Shown: piece by piece, positions 34,116-44,500 of the stretch
Layout of the letters: each line of letters begins with the position of its first letter
Numbering within the stretch: position 1 is the first letter of the stretch
NCBI GenBank assembly: GCA_964626565.1
Contig: CAZVFX010000026.1
Span: 1-64,000 of the forward strand
Reading direction: 5' to 3'
DNA length: 64,000 nt
Origin: CAZVFX01 sp964626565
GTDB taxonomy: Bacteria; Myxococcota_A; UBA9042; CAIXZC01
Position numbers and translations under genes: made by a program
Notes under the pieces: model-generated
The model's database searches: none
What the model was told of the DNA's origin: nothing
Seen by the model: only the letters and a program-made list of their open reading frames with translations

Positions 34116-35813
34116 ATGAGAAAAGATGGTTGTTTCAACACACTCCGGGCAGGTTTTACGGGGATCATGCTGGCGCTATGCCTCGTGCTCACCGGGTGCC
34201 CCGATGAGAAGAAGGACAAAGACGCGACGGCGGAGCCGGACGTGATCGCGGACGTAGCCGGCGATGTGGCTCCCGAAATCGAGGGTGACACCGGCGACCC
34301 GTGCGATCCCGATCCGTGCCAGAGCCCCATACCTGCCGCAGTTTGTGACGACGACGGCGTCACTTTGAAGTGGGCTGGGCAGGGAAGCTGCGAAGTAAAC
34401 GAAGAGGGCGTTGGGGAGTGCGTATACCCCGAAGGCACCACCGACTGTTCGGTGGAAGGCCAGGTGTGTAAAGACGGCGAGTGCGTGGACCCAGTGATCG
34501 ACCCCTGCGACCCCGACCCGTGCACCGTAACGCCGCCGGACCTTTTCTGCGAAGATGACGGCGTGACGTTGAGCTGGTCCACCGGGCCGGGCACGTGCTC
34601 CGTCAACGAAGAAGGCGAAGCCGAATGCGAGTATGGCACCGAGAGCGAAGACTGCTCCGCCGACGGCCAGGTATGCAAGGACGGCGCCTGCGTGACTGAA
34701 GGCGGCCCGTGCGACCCCAACCCCTGCACCGAGCCGCCCGCAGACTACTGCGAAGACGACGCGGCCACCGCGGTGACTCACGAAGATACCGGAACCTGCG
34801 ACGACGCCACCGGCGAAGCTGTGTGCGAATACCAGGAAACCTCCACCAACTGCGCCGATGAGGGCAAAATATGCCTGGAAGGTGAGTGCGTGGAAATAAC
34901 CGACCCGTGCGACCCCAACCCCTGCATCGATGTCCCGCCGGACTACTGCGAGGACGACGCGACCGCGATCCAGTACTCTGGAACAGACGGCGTGTGCGGC
35001 GTTACCGTTGACGGTGAGACCACCTGCGATTACCCCAACCAGCCCGTCGACTGCGCAGGCGACGGCAAGGTGTGCCAGAACGGCGAATGTGCCGACCCGG
35101 GTTGTAACTCCCATTGCGATTGCGACCAGGGCTGGTCCTGCAATGACGGCGAGTGCGCTCTCGCCGACCCGTTGGTGTTCTGCTGCGGTCAGGAAGGATG
35201 CCCGGAAAACGAGACCTGCTTCAACGCGGCAGGCGACCAGGGTCTGTGTGGAGTAGAAACCAGCTCCGCGTTCGGAAAGGTCCTTTTCAACGAAGTGCTC
35301 ACCGATGGCTCCACCGATATCGACCCCAACGGGGGTGAGGATTCAGGAGACGCGGTAGAGGACGAGTTCATCGAGTTGGTCAACGCCGGGGACGCCCCCA
35401 TCGACATCGGTGGTTTCACCATCGTCGAGTTGACGGTGCCCGCAGTGCCCCGCCACACTTTCGCGGACGGTACGGTGTTGCAGCCGGGTAAGGCCGCGGT
35501 CGTCTTCGGCGGCGGCGACGCCCCCGACGCCACCGACGGGGCTGTGTTCTTCACGGCCAATGCCGAAGACCCGGCACTGCCCTTCGGGCTGAGCCTTAAC
35601 AATGACGGCGACGCGGTCAAACTGCTTGACGCCGACGGAAAGCTCGTCGCCGAGTTCAACTATGGTGGCGACACGGGCGTTGAGCCTGCGTTCGACGAAT
35701 CCCTCACCCGGTCCCCGGACCTCACAGGTGAGTTTGTGCCGCACTCCCAGGCTGCAGGAGCCGCAGGGGCAATCTTCTCCCCCGGCGCCAAAGCCGACGG
35801 CACAACGTTCTAA
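34116..35813 (+). CDS. Cys-rich lipoprotein with lamin-tail domain
   Basis: The 565-residue protein starts after a strong site (AGGAGG, 6 nt before ATG 34116). A signal ends LVLTGC, then an acidic linker. Four to five Cys-rich units each begin with CDPxPC and end with GxVCxxGxC. The C-terminal region (from about VLFNEVLTDGSTD) is a lamin-tail domain of Ig-like fold (DEFIELVNAGDAPIDIGGFT). Such domains are common on bacterial surface proteins and probably mediate binding. The gene is driven by the strong promoter just upstream and is followed 13 nt later by a larger lamin-tail protein. Confidence 0.85.
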   Translation: MRKDGCFNTLRAGFTGIMLALCLVLTGCPDEKKDKDATAEPDVIADVAGDVAPEIEGDTGDPCDPDPCQSPIPAAVCDDDGVTLKWAGQGSCEVNEEGVGECVYPEGTTDCSVEGQVCKDGECVDPVIDPCDPDPCTVTPPDLFCEDDGVTLSWSTGPGTCSVNEEGEAECEYGTESEDCSADGQVCKDGACVTEGGPCDPNPCTEPPADYCEDDAATAVTHEDTGTCDDATGEAVCEYQETSTNCADEGKICLEGECVEITDPCDPNPCIDVPPDYCEDDATAIQYSGTDGVCGVTVDGETTCDYPNQPVDCAGDGKVCQNGECADPGCNSHCDCDQGWSCNDGECALADPLVFCCGQEGCPENETCFNAAGDQGLCGVETSSAFGKVLFNEVLTDGSTDIDPNGGEDSGDAVEDEFIELVNAGDAPIDIGGFTIVELTVPAVPRHTFADGTVLQPGKAAVVFGGGDAPDATDGAVFFTANAEDPALPFGLSLNNDGDAVKLLDADGKLVAEFNYGGDTGVEPAFDESLTRSPDLTGEFVPHSQAAGAAGAIFSPGAKADGTTF

Positions 35814-35826
35814 TTGGAGGCAAACG

Positions 35827-38800
35827 ATGAACTACAAAATACTGCTTACTATTTTTGCCACGCTGCTTCTGGCCGCAGGCTGTTTCACCGAAGACAACGA
35901 CCAACCCTCCAGCGGAGCTTATGCGCTGGGCGAAGATGACGGGGCCGAGAGCGACGGCATCGGCGCGCCGGGCGACATCATCAACGTACCCGGGGACTAT
36001 GAAACGATTCAGGCTGCGCTCAACGGCGCCGAAACCGGTAACACGGTTAAGGTAGCCCCCGGCCTCTATTCCGAAAATCTGACCATGCCCTGGGGAGTCA
36101 ACCTCGAGGGCGACAAAATCGACCCGCCGGTGCTCTACGGCACTGTTGCGTTCAACAACCTGGAAGACTCGGCCATCAGCTACTTTGTGGTAGACGGCAT
36201 CCTGGGCGACGCCGAAGTGGGAATCCTGCTGAAAAACTCAGCGGCCACCGTCCACGGCGTGACCGTGAAGGGCTTCGATACCTGCGTTTCCATCGAGGGC
36301 TCGCTGGGGCTTTCCGTGGTGCGCAACAGCGACATCATCGACTGCGCCACCACCGCGGTCAATATCGATGGCATCGCCGGCGCCCAGGTACACAGCAACG
36401 TGGTGTCCAACTCAGGTCGCGGCATCATGCTGTCCGCCGCAGACGTGTCCGACGTCGAGGTGCTCAACAACACCGTACTCACCACCGGATTCGGCGCCAT
36501 CGCCGGAGCCGCCCTGGAACTGCACACCGATGCGGGCTACGTGGCGTACAACAACGTCCTGGTTGGCAACGCGCTGGGCCTGTTCTGCCTCGACTTCTCC
36601 TGCCCTGCCGACTACAACATTGTCTGGGGCAACAATATCAATTACGAAGAGCTGACTTTCCTGGGCGCCAACGACATCACCAAGGATCCGAAGTTCGCCA
36701 ACTGGGCGGAAGGCGATTTCCACCTCATGTTCGATTCTCCCGCCATCGACGCGGGAACCCTGGACGCCTACGCCCCCACCGACAAGGACGGCTACGAGCG
36801 CCCCCAGGGCGGCGGCGTGGACATCGGCGCGTACGAGTACGTGGTTGAGAACAAGGACATCACCCTCGCGATTAACGAAGTAATGGCCAACCCGCTGAAT
36901 GAAAAGACCGGTGAGTTCATCGAGTTCTACAACTACGGTTCGGAAGCCATGGATGCGGCAGACCTGGTTATCGATGACGGCGACAGCAAGGATATTCTCA
37001 CCGGCTGGCAGGAGGGCTCCACGCTGGTACCCGCCGGCGGCTACGCCGTGGTCCTCGACCCGGATTATGCCGGCGATTACGAAATCCCCGGCGAAACGGT
37101 GCTCCTCACCGTAACTCAGACAGTGACCCTGGGCAGCGGCCTGTCCAACTCGGACCCGGTAAAACTCATTGACCCGGCCACCAACCTCCCCATCGACTCC
37201 TACTCGTTCCCGTTCAACCCTGGCAACGGCGTGTCGGTTGAGAAGGACTCAGTGGAAGAGGGCGACGTAAACAACAACTGGAAGGCGAGCCCCTGCGGCT
37301 CCACTCCCGGCGCCGAAAACTGCGCCAGCCTTCCGCCCAACGTTTCCAAAGAAGTCTACATCGCGATTAACGAAGTGATGGCCAACCCGCTGGACGAAGG
37401 CACCGGCGAATACGTCGAACTGTACAACTTCGCAGATGAAGCTATCGACGTGGGCGGGTTCTTCATCTCCGACGGCGACGCCACCAGCGTCATCGCCGGT
37501 TGGGAAGGTGGCTCCACCCTGCTGCTCCCGGGCGAATTCGGCCTCATCCTCGACCCCGACAATGCCGGGGAATACGACATCCCGGCTGAGACGGTTCTGC
37601 TGGCCCCGGCCACCGGTTCAAAGATCGGCAGCGGCCTGGCCGTCAATGACCCCATCACCCTGTTCGACGAGTCGGGCCTCACGGTAGTGGATTCCTACAC
37701 CCACACTTTCAATCCGGGCAACGGCAAGTCGGTTGAGAAGGTTGACTTCATAATCGGCGACATCCAGAGCAACTGGACCACCAGCCCGTGCGGCGCCTCC
37801 CCCGGGGCGGCCAACTGCGCATACGAGCAGGGCATGGACCCGGTCACGGGCGTTACCCTGTCCATTACCGAGGTGATGGCCAACCCGCTGAACGAAGACA
37901 CCGGCGAGTTTGTGGAACTGTACAACTATGGTGCGGATGCGGTGGACGTCACCGGGTTCCGCCTCAGCGACGGCGACGCGGAAGATACGATCTGGGGGTT
38001 TGAGGGCGGACCTGCAGTGATTCCTGCGGGAGGATTCGCAGTGATTCTCGATTCCGAGTACGCCGGCGATTATGCGATTCCGGGCGGGGCTACCCTGCTT
38101 ACTACCGACGATACTACTCTGGGCAACGGTCTCTCGACCACCGATGACTTGAGCCTGCGCAGCGACAGTGCGGCCTCGGTAATCGCCTCCTACAACTTCC
38201 CCTTCAACCCGGGCAACGGCATCTCCGCCGAGAAGATCGACCTGGTAGTCGGCGATGTACCCCAGAACTGGGTTGCCTCGCCCTGCATGTCGTCCCCGGG
38301 CGAGCTCAACTGCGCGTCGGGAGGTGAAAAATCTCCCTTCGCCACCAGCATCCTCATTATCACCGAGGTGATGGCCAACCCACTCTCGGAAGGCTCCGGG
38401 GAGTTCGTGGAACTGTACAATGCGGGCAACGACCCGGTGGATGCGGCGGGCATGTGGCTCACCGACGGAGCGGGCATGGACCAGCTCCAGGCCTACGGCG
38501 CCACCGGCACTATCGTGGCCCCGGGCGGATTCGCCCTGATTCTCGATTCCGGATACGCGGACGATTACGAACTGCCCGACGGCATCACGGTGCTCACCAC
38601 CGGCGACGCCAACCTGGGCAACGGGCTGTCCACCTCTGACACGCTGACCCTCTACGACACCGACGGCATCACTGTGGTCTCGACCTTCTCCTTCCCGTAC
38701 AACCCGGGCAACGGCAATTCGGTGGAGAAGGTGACCATGAATGCGGAAGACGTGCAGGCCAACTGGCTCACCTCCTCCTGCTCCCTGGACGCGGGGGACG

Positions 38801-39714
38801 CCAACGACGGCAGCTCCCCGGGCGAACGCAACTGCGTAGACCCGTACGGCGACGTTACGGGCACCAACACCCTGGGGCAACAGTGCCCCAACGGTGCCGC
38901 GGATTGCCTCAGCGGCCTGTGCGCCATCGATCTTCTGACCTGGATCACCTTCTGCACGGCCGACTGCTCGGTAGATGCCTGCCCCGATACTTTCGAGTGC
39001 GTGCTCACCGATGATATCAACTACCCGTTTGTGTGCGTTCCGACCGTGTCGATGTGCGAAGACGAATGTGTTGGCGGGGAAAAAGCCTGCGTGGACGGCC
39101 AATCCTACGCCACATGCGCCGACTTTGACGGCGACGGCTGCATGGAGTGGGGCGGCGAGTCTCTGTGCCCGCCCTGGGGCGCGTGCGAAGAAGGCGCCTG
39201 TGTGCAGGGTGCGGCCCCGGAGGTGATCATCAACGAGGTGATGTACGATGCGACCGGCGCCGACACCAACGTGTTCGTAGAACTGTGGGGTGCTCCGGGC
39301 CAGCTTCTGGACGGCCTCTCCCTGGTTGGCATCAACGGTAACAACGGCGCCGTGTACAACGCCATCGCGTTGACCGGTGTAGTTCCCGCTGACGGCTACT
39401 TCGTCGTCGCCCGGGCCACCGCTGATGCCTGGGTGCTCGACCAGGCAGACCTGCTGACCAACGACGTCGACTATCAGAACGGCCCCGACAGCATCGAACT
39501 TCGCTGGGGCCAGGACGAGATTGACGCGTTGGGCTACGGTGAGTTCGACATAGACGAGATCTTCGCGGGCGAAGGCTTTGCCGCACCCGATGTTAGTGCC
39601 GGCGACAGCCTTGGTCGTGACGCTGCTCATACCGACACCGATGACAACCTTGCCGACTTCTACGTGTGCGAGGCACCGACTCCGGGCGCCGACAACGATT
39701 GCGTCGTTGAATAG
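35827..39714 (+). CDS. Large lipoprotein: right-handed beta-helix plus multiple lamin-tail domains
   Basis: The 1295-residue protein has a signal ending LLLAAGC. About 40-330 form a pectate-lyase-like right-handed beta-helix (YETIQAALNGAETGNTVKVA; short repeats of NNTVL type). Four lamin-tail domains follow, each opening with a near-identical INEVMANPLNE-type segment and containing GEFVELYNYG. A Cys-rich linker and a fifth, diverged lamin-tail domain (EVIINEVMYDATGAD) close the protein. The repeated segments are similar enough to suggest recent internal duplication. No catalytic triad of a polysaccharide lyase is evident. GGAGG precedes the ATG at good spacing. Confidence 0.87.
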   Translation: MNYKILLTIFATLLLAAGCFTEDNDQPSSGAYALGEDDGAESDGIGAPGDIINVPGDYETIQAALNGAETGNTVKVAPGLYSENLTMPWGVNLEGDKIDPPVLYGTVAFNNLEDSAISYFVVDGILGDAEVGILLKNSAATVHGVTVKGFDTCVSIEGSLGLSVVRNSDIIDCATTAVNIDGIAGAQVHSNVVSNSGRGIMLSAADVSDVEVLNNTVLTTGFGAIAGAALELHTDAGYVAYNNVLVGNALGLFCLDFSCPADYNIVWGNNINYEELTFLGANDITKDPKFANWAEGDFHLMFDSPAIDAGTLDAYAPTDKDGYERPQGGGVDIGAYEYVVENKDITLAINEVMANPLNEKTGEFIEFYNYGSEAMDAADLVIDDGDSKDILTGWQEGSTLVPAGGYAVVLDPDYAGDYEIPGETVLLTVTQTVTLGSGLSNSDPVKLIDPATNLPIDSYSFPFNPGNGVSVEKDSVEEGDVNNNWKASPCGSTPGAENCASLPPNVSKEVYIAINEVMANPLDEGTGEYVELYNFADEAIDVGGFFISDGDATSVIAGWEGGSTLLLPGEFGLILDPDNAGEYDIPAETVLLAPATGSKIGSGLAVNDPITLFDESGLTVVDSYTHTFNPGNGKSVEKVDFIIGDIQSNWTTSPCGASPGAANCAYEQGMDPVTGVTLSITEVMANPLNEDTGEFVELYNYGADAVDVTGFRLSDGDAEDTIWGFEGGPAVIPAGGFAVILDSEYAGDYAIPGGATLLTTDDTTLGNGLSTTDDLSLRSDSAASVIASYNFPFNPGNGISAEKIDLVVGDVPQNWVASPCMSSPGELNCASGGEKSPFATSILIITEVMANPLSEGSGEFVELYNAGNDPVDAAGMWLTDGAGMDQLQAYGATGTIVAPGGFALILDSGYADDYELPDGITVLTTGDANLGNGLSTSDTLTLYDTDGITVVSTFSFPYNPGNGNSVEKVTMNAEDVQANWLTSSCSLDAGDANDGSSPGERNCVDPYGDVTGTNTLGQQCPNGAADCLSGLCAIDLLTWITFCTADCSVDACPDTFECVLTDDINYPFVCVPTVSMCEDECVGGEKACVDGQSYATCADFDGDGCMEWGGESLCPPWGACEEGACVQGAAPEVIINEVMYDATGADTNVFVELWGAPGQLLDGLSLVGINGNNGAVYNAIALTGVVPADGYFVVARATADAWVLDQADLLTNDVDYQNGPDSIELRWGQDEIDALGYGEFDIDEIFAGEGFAAPDVSAGDSLGRDAAHTDTDDNLADFYVCEAPTPGADNDCVVE

Positions 39715-39776
39715 CTTTCCCCCATTCAGTACAATCTATCCCGTGGCTGACTAGATTTCCCCTACGGGAGTACCTC

Positions 39777-41522
39777 ATGCATGTGATTCATGGACTCATG
39801 GAGTCGTGGACTGACGTCTACGGATTCTTCTACATTTTGGGCATTGGTGCCGCGGTTGTCATGGTGATCACCGACGGGACACGGCGGAAGATGCCGCTTC
39901 TGCCGCTGCTCACCCTGGTTGGTTGGGCCGTCGCGGGCGGGATTATCGGCTCGAAGTTGCTGGTGATTCCCCTTGAGCAGTGGGCTCCAGCGCTGACCGC
40001 AGGGTCGATTCCCGGCACCACCGCCAAGACCTACCTCGGTGGCGTCCTGGGCGGTACGTTCGCAGTGGTGGTTGTGCGCCGGATTATGAGATTCAACATG
40101 CCTTTGGCCGACTCATTTGCTCTGGCCCTCCCCGTAGGTCTGGCTATCGGCCGCATCGGCTGCTTTGTGGGCGGCTGTTGCTTCGGTTCGACCACGAGCC
40201 TGCCCTGGGCCATCACTTACCCGGCCCATACCCACCCACACATGACCCAAGCGGCCGCGGGTCTTATCGATGCCGCCGCCCCCGCCACGATGGCAGTCCA
40301 CCCGACCCAACTGTATGAGATTGGCTTCCTGGTGGCGCTGGCCCTCGTGCTGTTGCGTTTGCGCAATCGATGGCGGCAGCCGGGCAGCCTGTTTCTGCTC
40401 AGTGCAGGCAGCTACGGGGCCTTTCGTTTCCTGGAAGAGTTCGTCCGCCATGGCAGCACATCCTACGCCGGCTTGAACCTGGCCCAATGGGGGTTGCTTC
40501 TTGCCGTGCCTTCACTGTTCGCCGCACTATGGTTCAGGGAACACACAACAAGGTCTGTCCCCTCCCAGGTACCGACGACAACCGAGCCGCCCGGGCCGTT
40601 CGTTGCGGCGGCCGTCCTGGGGCTTGCGGCGCTGGCCGTGATCGCACGGAACTGGTTCACGGAGTTGGAGATGATGGCGTGGGCGATGGCTTCCTTCCCA
40701 GCGCTCCTGTATGCCGCGACGATGACGGCTCGGACCGTAGCGGGGCGGCTGAACTGCAAGCCCGGAACCGCGGTGGCTGCGACCGCGGCTATGCTCGCGG
40801 CGCCGGCACTGTTCAGCCCCGCTCAAATCGCGCCCAAAGACAAGAAGGGCGATGTGGTGTGGCAGGCCGGCATTTCCGGGGTGACCGGCCAGTGGGAGTA
40901 CGAAACGTGCGACGACAACTATCTCGACCGCTACGCGGCCGCGGGATTCGGATTCTCCGGAAAGCACTACTTCGAAGATTGGCTCTCAGGGGAATTTGGA
41001 TTGAGGGCGTTCTGGGGGAAAGTGTGGCGCGAAGAGGGCCCTGCCGGTGGCGACGGAGATCAGGACAACTCTTCCGTCATGGATGCCGCGGCCAGGGCTG
41101 CACCGTGGCAGTACGTGATGGTAGGGCCGTTCGCCGAACTGGATTTCTACTATGCCGCGATCGGCGCTGGCTTCTATGCGGTTCTTTTTGACGAGCGACA
41201 GAACTCCTTTGTCCCCGGGGCAATGTTACGTATCGGACCGGAGGACTTCCTGTTCGCTGAGGGACGCCTGCTGTACGGCGACTATCCCACCTATCCCCGA
41301 CCCCTGCTGGAACTTCTCGCCGGTTTCGGCATGGGCGAATTCGGGATCATGCGAGCAGGTATCTCTCCTGCCGGCTACCAGGTGAGCCCAACTTTTCACA
41401 TCCCCATGGAAGGGGTAAGAATGCTGTTCTCGCCCCGAGCTGCCATAGGCGGCGACAATCTGGATGACCGGGACACCTACTACTTCGGAGCGACCATCTC
41501 CCTGGAAATGGAAGCGGAGTAA
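39777..41522 (+). CDS. Lgt-like membrane protein with extra C-terminal beta-rich domain
   Basis: Residues 10-255 of 581 match prolipoprotein diacylglyceryl transferase: GRIGCFVGGCCFG, HPTQLYEIGF, and GSYGAFRFLEEF, keeping the Arg residues of the GRxG and YGAFR motifs. The segment aligning with the E. coli HGG motif reads YLGGVLGG, so the His known to be needed there is absent. After two or three further hydrophobic segments comes a roughly 225-residue extension rich in alternating aromatic and glycine strands (YVMVGPFAELDFYYAAIGAG; ending YYFGATISLEME), resembling an outer-membrane barrel. Canonical Lgt activity is uncertain. The stop lies 3 nt from the convergent lipoprotein stop. Confidence 0.8.
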   Translation: MHVIHGLMESWTDVYGFFYILGIGAAVVMVITDGTRRKMPLLPLLTLVGWAVAGGIIGSKLLVIPLEQWAPALTAGSIPGTTAKTYLGGVLGGTFAVVVVRRIMRFNMPLADSFALALPVGLAIGRIGCFVGGCCFGSTTSLPWAITYPAHTHPHMTQAAAGLIDAAAPATMAVHPTQLYEIGFLVALALVLLRLRNRWRQPGSLFLLSAGSYGAFRFLEEFVRHGSTSYAGLNLAQWGLLLAVPSLFAALWFREHTTRSVPSQVPTTTEPPGPFVAAAVLGLAALAVIARNWFTELEMMAWAMASFPALLYAATMTARTVAGRLNCKPGTAVAATAAMLAAPALFSPAQIAPKDKKGDVVWQAGISGVTGQWEYETCDDNYLDRYAAAGFGFSGKHYFEDWLSGEFGLRAFWGKVWREEGPAGGDGDQDNSSVMDAAARAAPWQYVMVGPFAELDFYYAAIGAGFYAVLFDERQNSFVPGAMLRIGPEDFLFAEGRLLYGDYPTYPRPLLELLAGFGMGEFGIMRAGISPAGYQVSPTFHIPMEGVRMLFSPRAAIGGDNLDDRDTYYFGATISLEMEAE

Positions 41523-41531
41523 CGGTTACTC
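41517..41531. repeat. Perfect palindrome containing two convergent stop codons
   Basis: GAGTAAC-G-GTTACTC holds the TAA of the Lgt-like gene on the plus strand and the TAA of the Ig-repeat lipoprotein on the minus strand, 3 nt apart. It is too short to be a strong terminator. Confidence 0.7.
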
Positions 41532-44500
41532 GCACACCGGGACGCAGAGGCCCTCGGGGCTGCCCGCGGTGCCGGTAGGATCGGCAGGCGCAAACTTGCG
41601 CAGTCTGACGTTGTCGAACCAGGCGGTGCAGTCGTGGGCCGCGACCCCGGTATAGCTGCTCACCAGGTTGGCAATGTTGGAGTTGTCCGCGTTGATATAC
41701 AGTTGGCCATTAACCCAAAGCTTGGCGTTCACCCCGTTCACCGCCAGCTTGAAGTCGTTCCACTCGCCCCCGATAAGGGGCGGCGGTGGATCCAGGTCCT
41801 TAGTGTCGTAGAAGGTGCCGGCACCGCCATATTCCACCGTGATCCCTGCGTCCCCGCTGGTGTAACCCGACCCTCCCTGATAGATGAGGCCGTAGACGTC
41901 GTTGGACTCGTCCTTGTATTTGATGTGCATCCAGCCCATGTCCCAGGGCTGGTCGCCGCCCGACTTGGTCCTCATGCGCCCTTCCATTACCCGGCTTTCC
42001 TCTGGAATGACTGCTGCCGAGCGGGTCACCGCGTCGTCTCCGGTGCCGATGAATATGCCGTCGGAAACTGACCAACTGCCCAACACCGTATTCCAGTTGG
42101 CCGCGGTCCAGTCGGAATCCTCGAAATCGTCCCCAAACAGGAACGCAGTGTGAATATCCGACAAGTTGGCCGCCTGCGCATTTCCCCAGTAAACATAGAT
42201 GGTAGTGCTGCCCGGCTGAGCGGGAATGGAGTCCACCTCGACCCAGAAGATGGCCGACGCTGACTCGGAATACGACTCGGTCCAGAAAGACAACAGCGTC
42301 TTTCCGTCGGCTGCGGTGAATCGTAAATCACCAAAATCGGCCTGCATCCCGTCCTGGTGGTCCAAAGCCACCCTCACCTGGAAGTCGGTGAGTTCCCAGG
42401 ACGCGGTTCCGTCGATGACCACCGGCATGCGAGTAGTGACGTCGTCCAATTCTCCACACGGCAGGAGCAAGGTGTTGAAACCCTCGTCCACTTCGCCGTT
42501 GCAGTTGTTGTCGTGACCGTCGCAAACTTCATTGCCGCCTTGAACGGTTTCTTCCGCGGTTCCGCACGGACCCGTAACTTCATCGTCGGCGGGACACACC
42601 TGGCAGCGCCAGGTTTCGCACTCTTTCGTCTCGTCGTCGGCGACCTCGCCGGAGTCCGCTCCGGCAACCAACTCGTCGTCCTTGAACCAGGAGAACGCAT
42701 ACTCAATGTTGTCGTCATCGGCATCGATGGACGGGTCAGCCACGGAGCAGGTGAGAGCCTGGGTGGTTTCCGGAGCGTCGGGGGTTACACTGACCACCGG
42801 CTTGGACGGTATGGAATTGAGCACCTCGGAAGGATCTGAGGATACGGCATCTCCGGTCACCAGCCCGTCGTCGGGTGTGACTTCACAACGCACCGCCTGG
42901 TGCTTGGCGAACAGGTCCCCTTCCAGGGTTTTTAGAGCCTCTCCCGGCAGTTCGACTTCATCGACGAACCAGGCATACGCTAACGTCACCTGGTCGGATT
43001 CGAAGTCCTCCACCCCTTCCGCGGTGCAGGTCAGTTTCGTATCGGTGTAGATCTCGTCGGGTGACAAGGTCACCGACCCGATGGAAGGGGCGGTGTTGCC
43101 CAGGACCACAGCTTCGCTGGTCACCGGCTTGCCCGACTGCTCCCCGTCGTCGGGCAGCACCACACAGGAAATACCGGTGCCTGCGACTTGGGAGGAAGGC
43201 AGCCAGGTCGCGGCGGTCTGCCCGGGCACGGGCAAGCCGTCGGCCAGCCACTGGAAAGCCACCGTCACATCGTCACCGTCCGCGTCGCTCGCTTGCCCCG
43301 CAATACAGGTGAACGTGTTTCCCTTGGTCCCTTCCGCAGGGTCCACCGCGGCGGAGGCTACCACCGGAAGGGAGTTGGCTACTTCTACCGGCGGAGCGAT
43401 CACCGGCTCGCCGTCATCGTAGCCGTCAAACGGCGTGGCAACGCAGTGGACGAACTGGTGTTTAACGAAAGAGTCTGCGGCCAGCGAATCCCCAACCTCA
43501 CCGGGCAACTCACCGCCATCGACAAACCAGTCGAACTTGTACTGCTCCGGGTCATTATCCTCGTCGAGCCAGCCCTCGGGCAGACACTGGGAAGAGGTGT
43601 CGGTGTAAAGGGGGTCCGGGCCCACGGCCACCCCGGTGATGGAAGGCAACTTGTTAAAGATGACTGCAGGACCGGCTGCCACCGGCGCGCCCTCATCGTC
43701 ACCGTCAAAAGGCGTCACCCGGCAAACCACCTCCGACCCCGGCTCGGCAGCCGCGGGCACGAAGCTCTCTTCTTCTTCGCCGGGCACCAGTTCTCCGTCA
43801 ATGAGCCACTCGTAAAGTGGTTCTACTTCGTCCTCGTCCAGGTCAAACACCTCGCCGGGGAGACAGGTGAGCAGGTCCAATCTTCCGGCACTGCCCGGAT
43901 TCAGCGCGGCATCGTCCATTGCCGGCGGAGTGTTGATAACCGTAACCGCGGGTGAGACTACCGTCTGGCCCTGGGACAGACCATCGGTGGGGGTAGCCGC
44001 ACATGAAACCTCATCGTGCTTGACAAAATGCTCACCCGCCAGCGTGTCCCCTTCTTCCCCTGGAACTGCTTCATCGTTAACGTTCCACTGGTACAGATAT
44101 CCCTCTTCGTCACCATCCGGGTCCGACCATCCGGCAGGGGTGCAGATAAGCGTAGCATCGGTAGCCGGGGCCACAGGCGAAACGGTCACTTCAGCCAACT
44201 CGGGTGTCACGTTTCCGATGGTCAGTTCCGCAGTGAACACCGGCTGTCCCTCATCGACGCCGTCGAAGGGGGTTACCCGGCAGGCGACAACGTCGCCCTT
44301 CTTGATGAAAGGGGTCGTGATAGTTGCCTCGCCGTAGTCGGGCACAGGGTCGCCGTTGACTGTCCACTGGTACAGGTAACCTTCCGGGTCGCCGTCCAGA
44401 TCGAACCAATCCAAAGGCAGGCAGGTGAACACCGTTTCCGCGTTCCCTTCCGGGGGCGTCAACCCGGCTGCTCCGAGCACGGGCGCCGTGTTCTGGATGA

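Noticed and set aside
34116..35813. Eukaryotic EGF or lamin genes acquired by transfer
   Set aside because: Lamin-tail and Cys-rich modules are widespread in bacterial surface proteins. The gene has a bacterial lipobox, promoter and ribosome-binding site, and composition like its neighbours.
37618..39630. 670-residue open frame opposite the lamin-tail protein
   Set aside because: It is antisense to a protein with clear repeated domains and shows only mirrored repeats.
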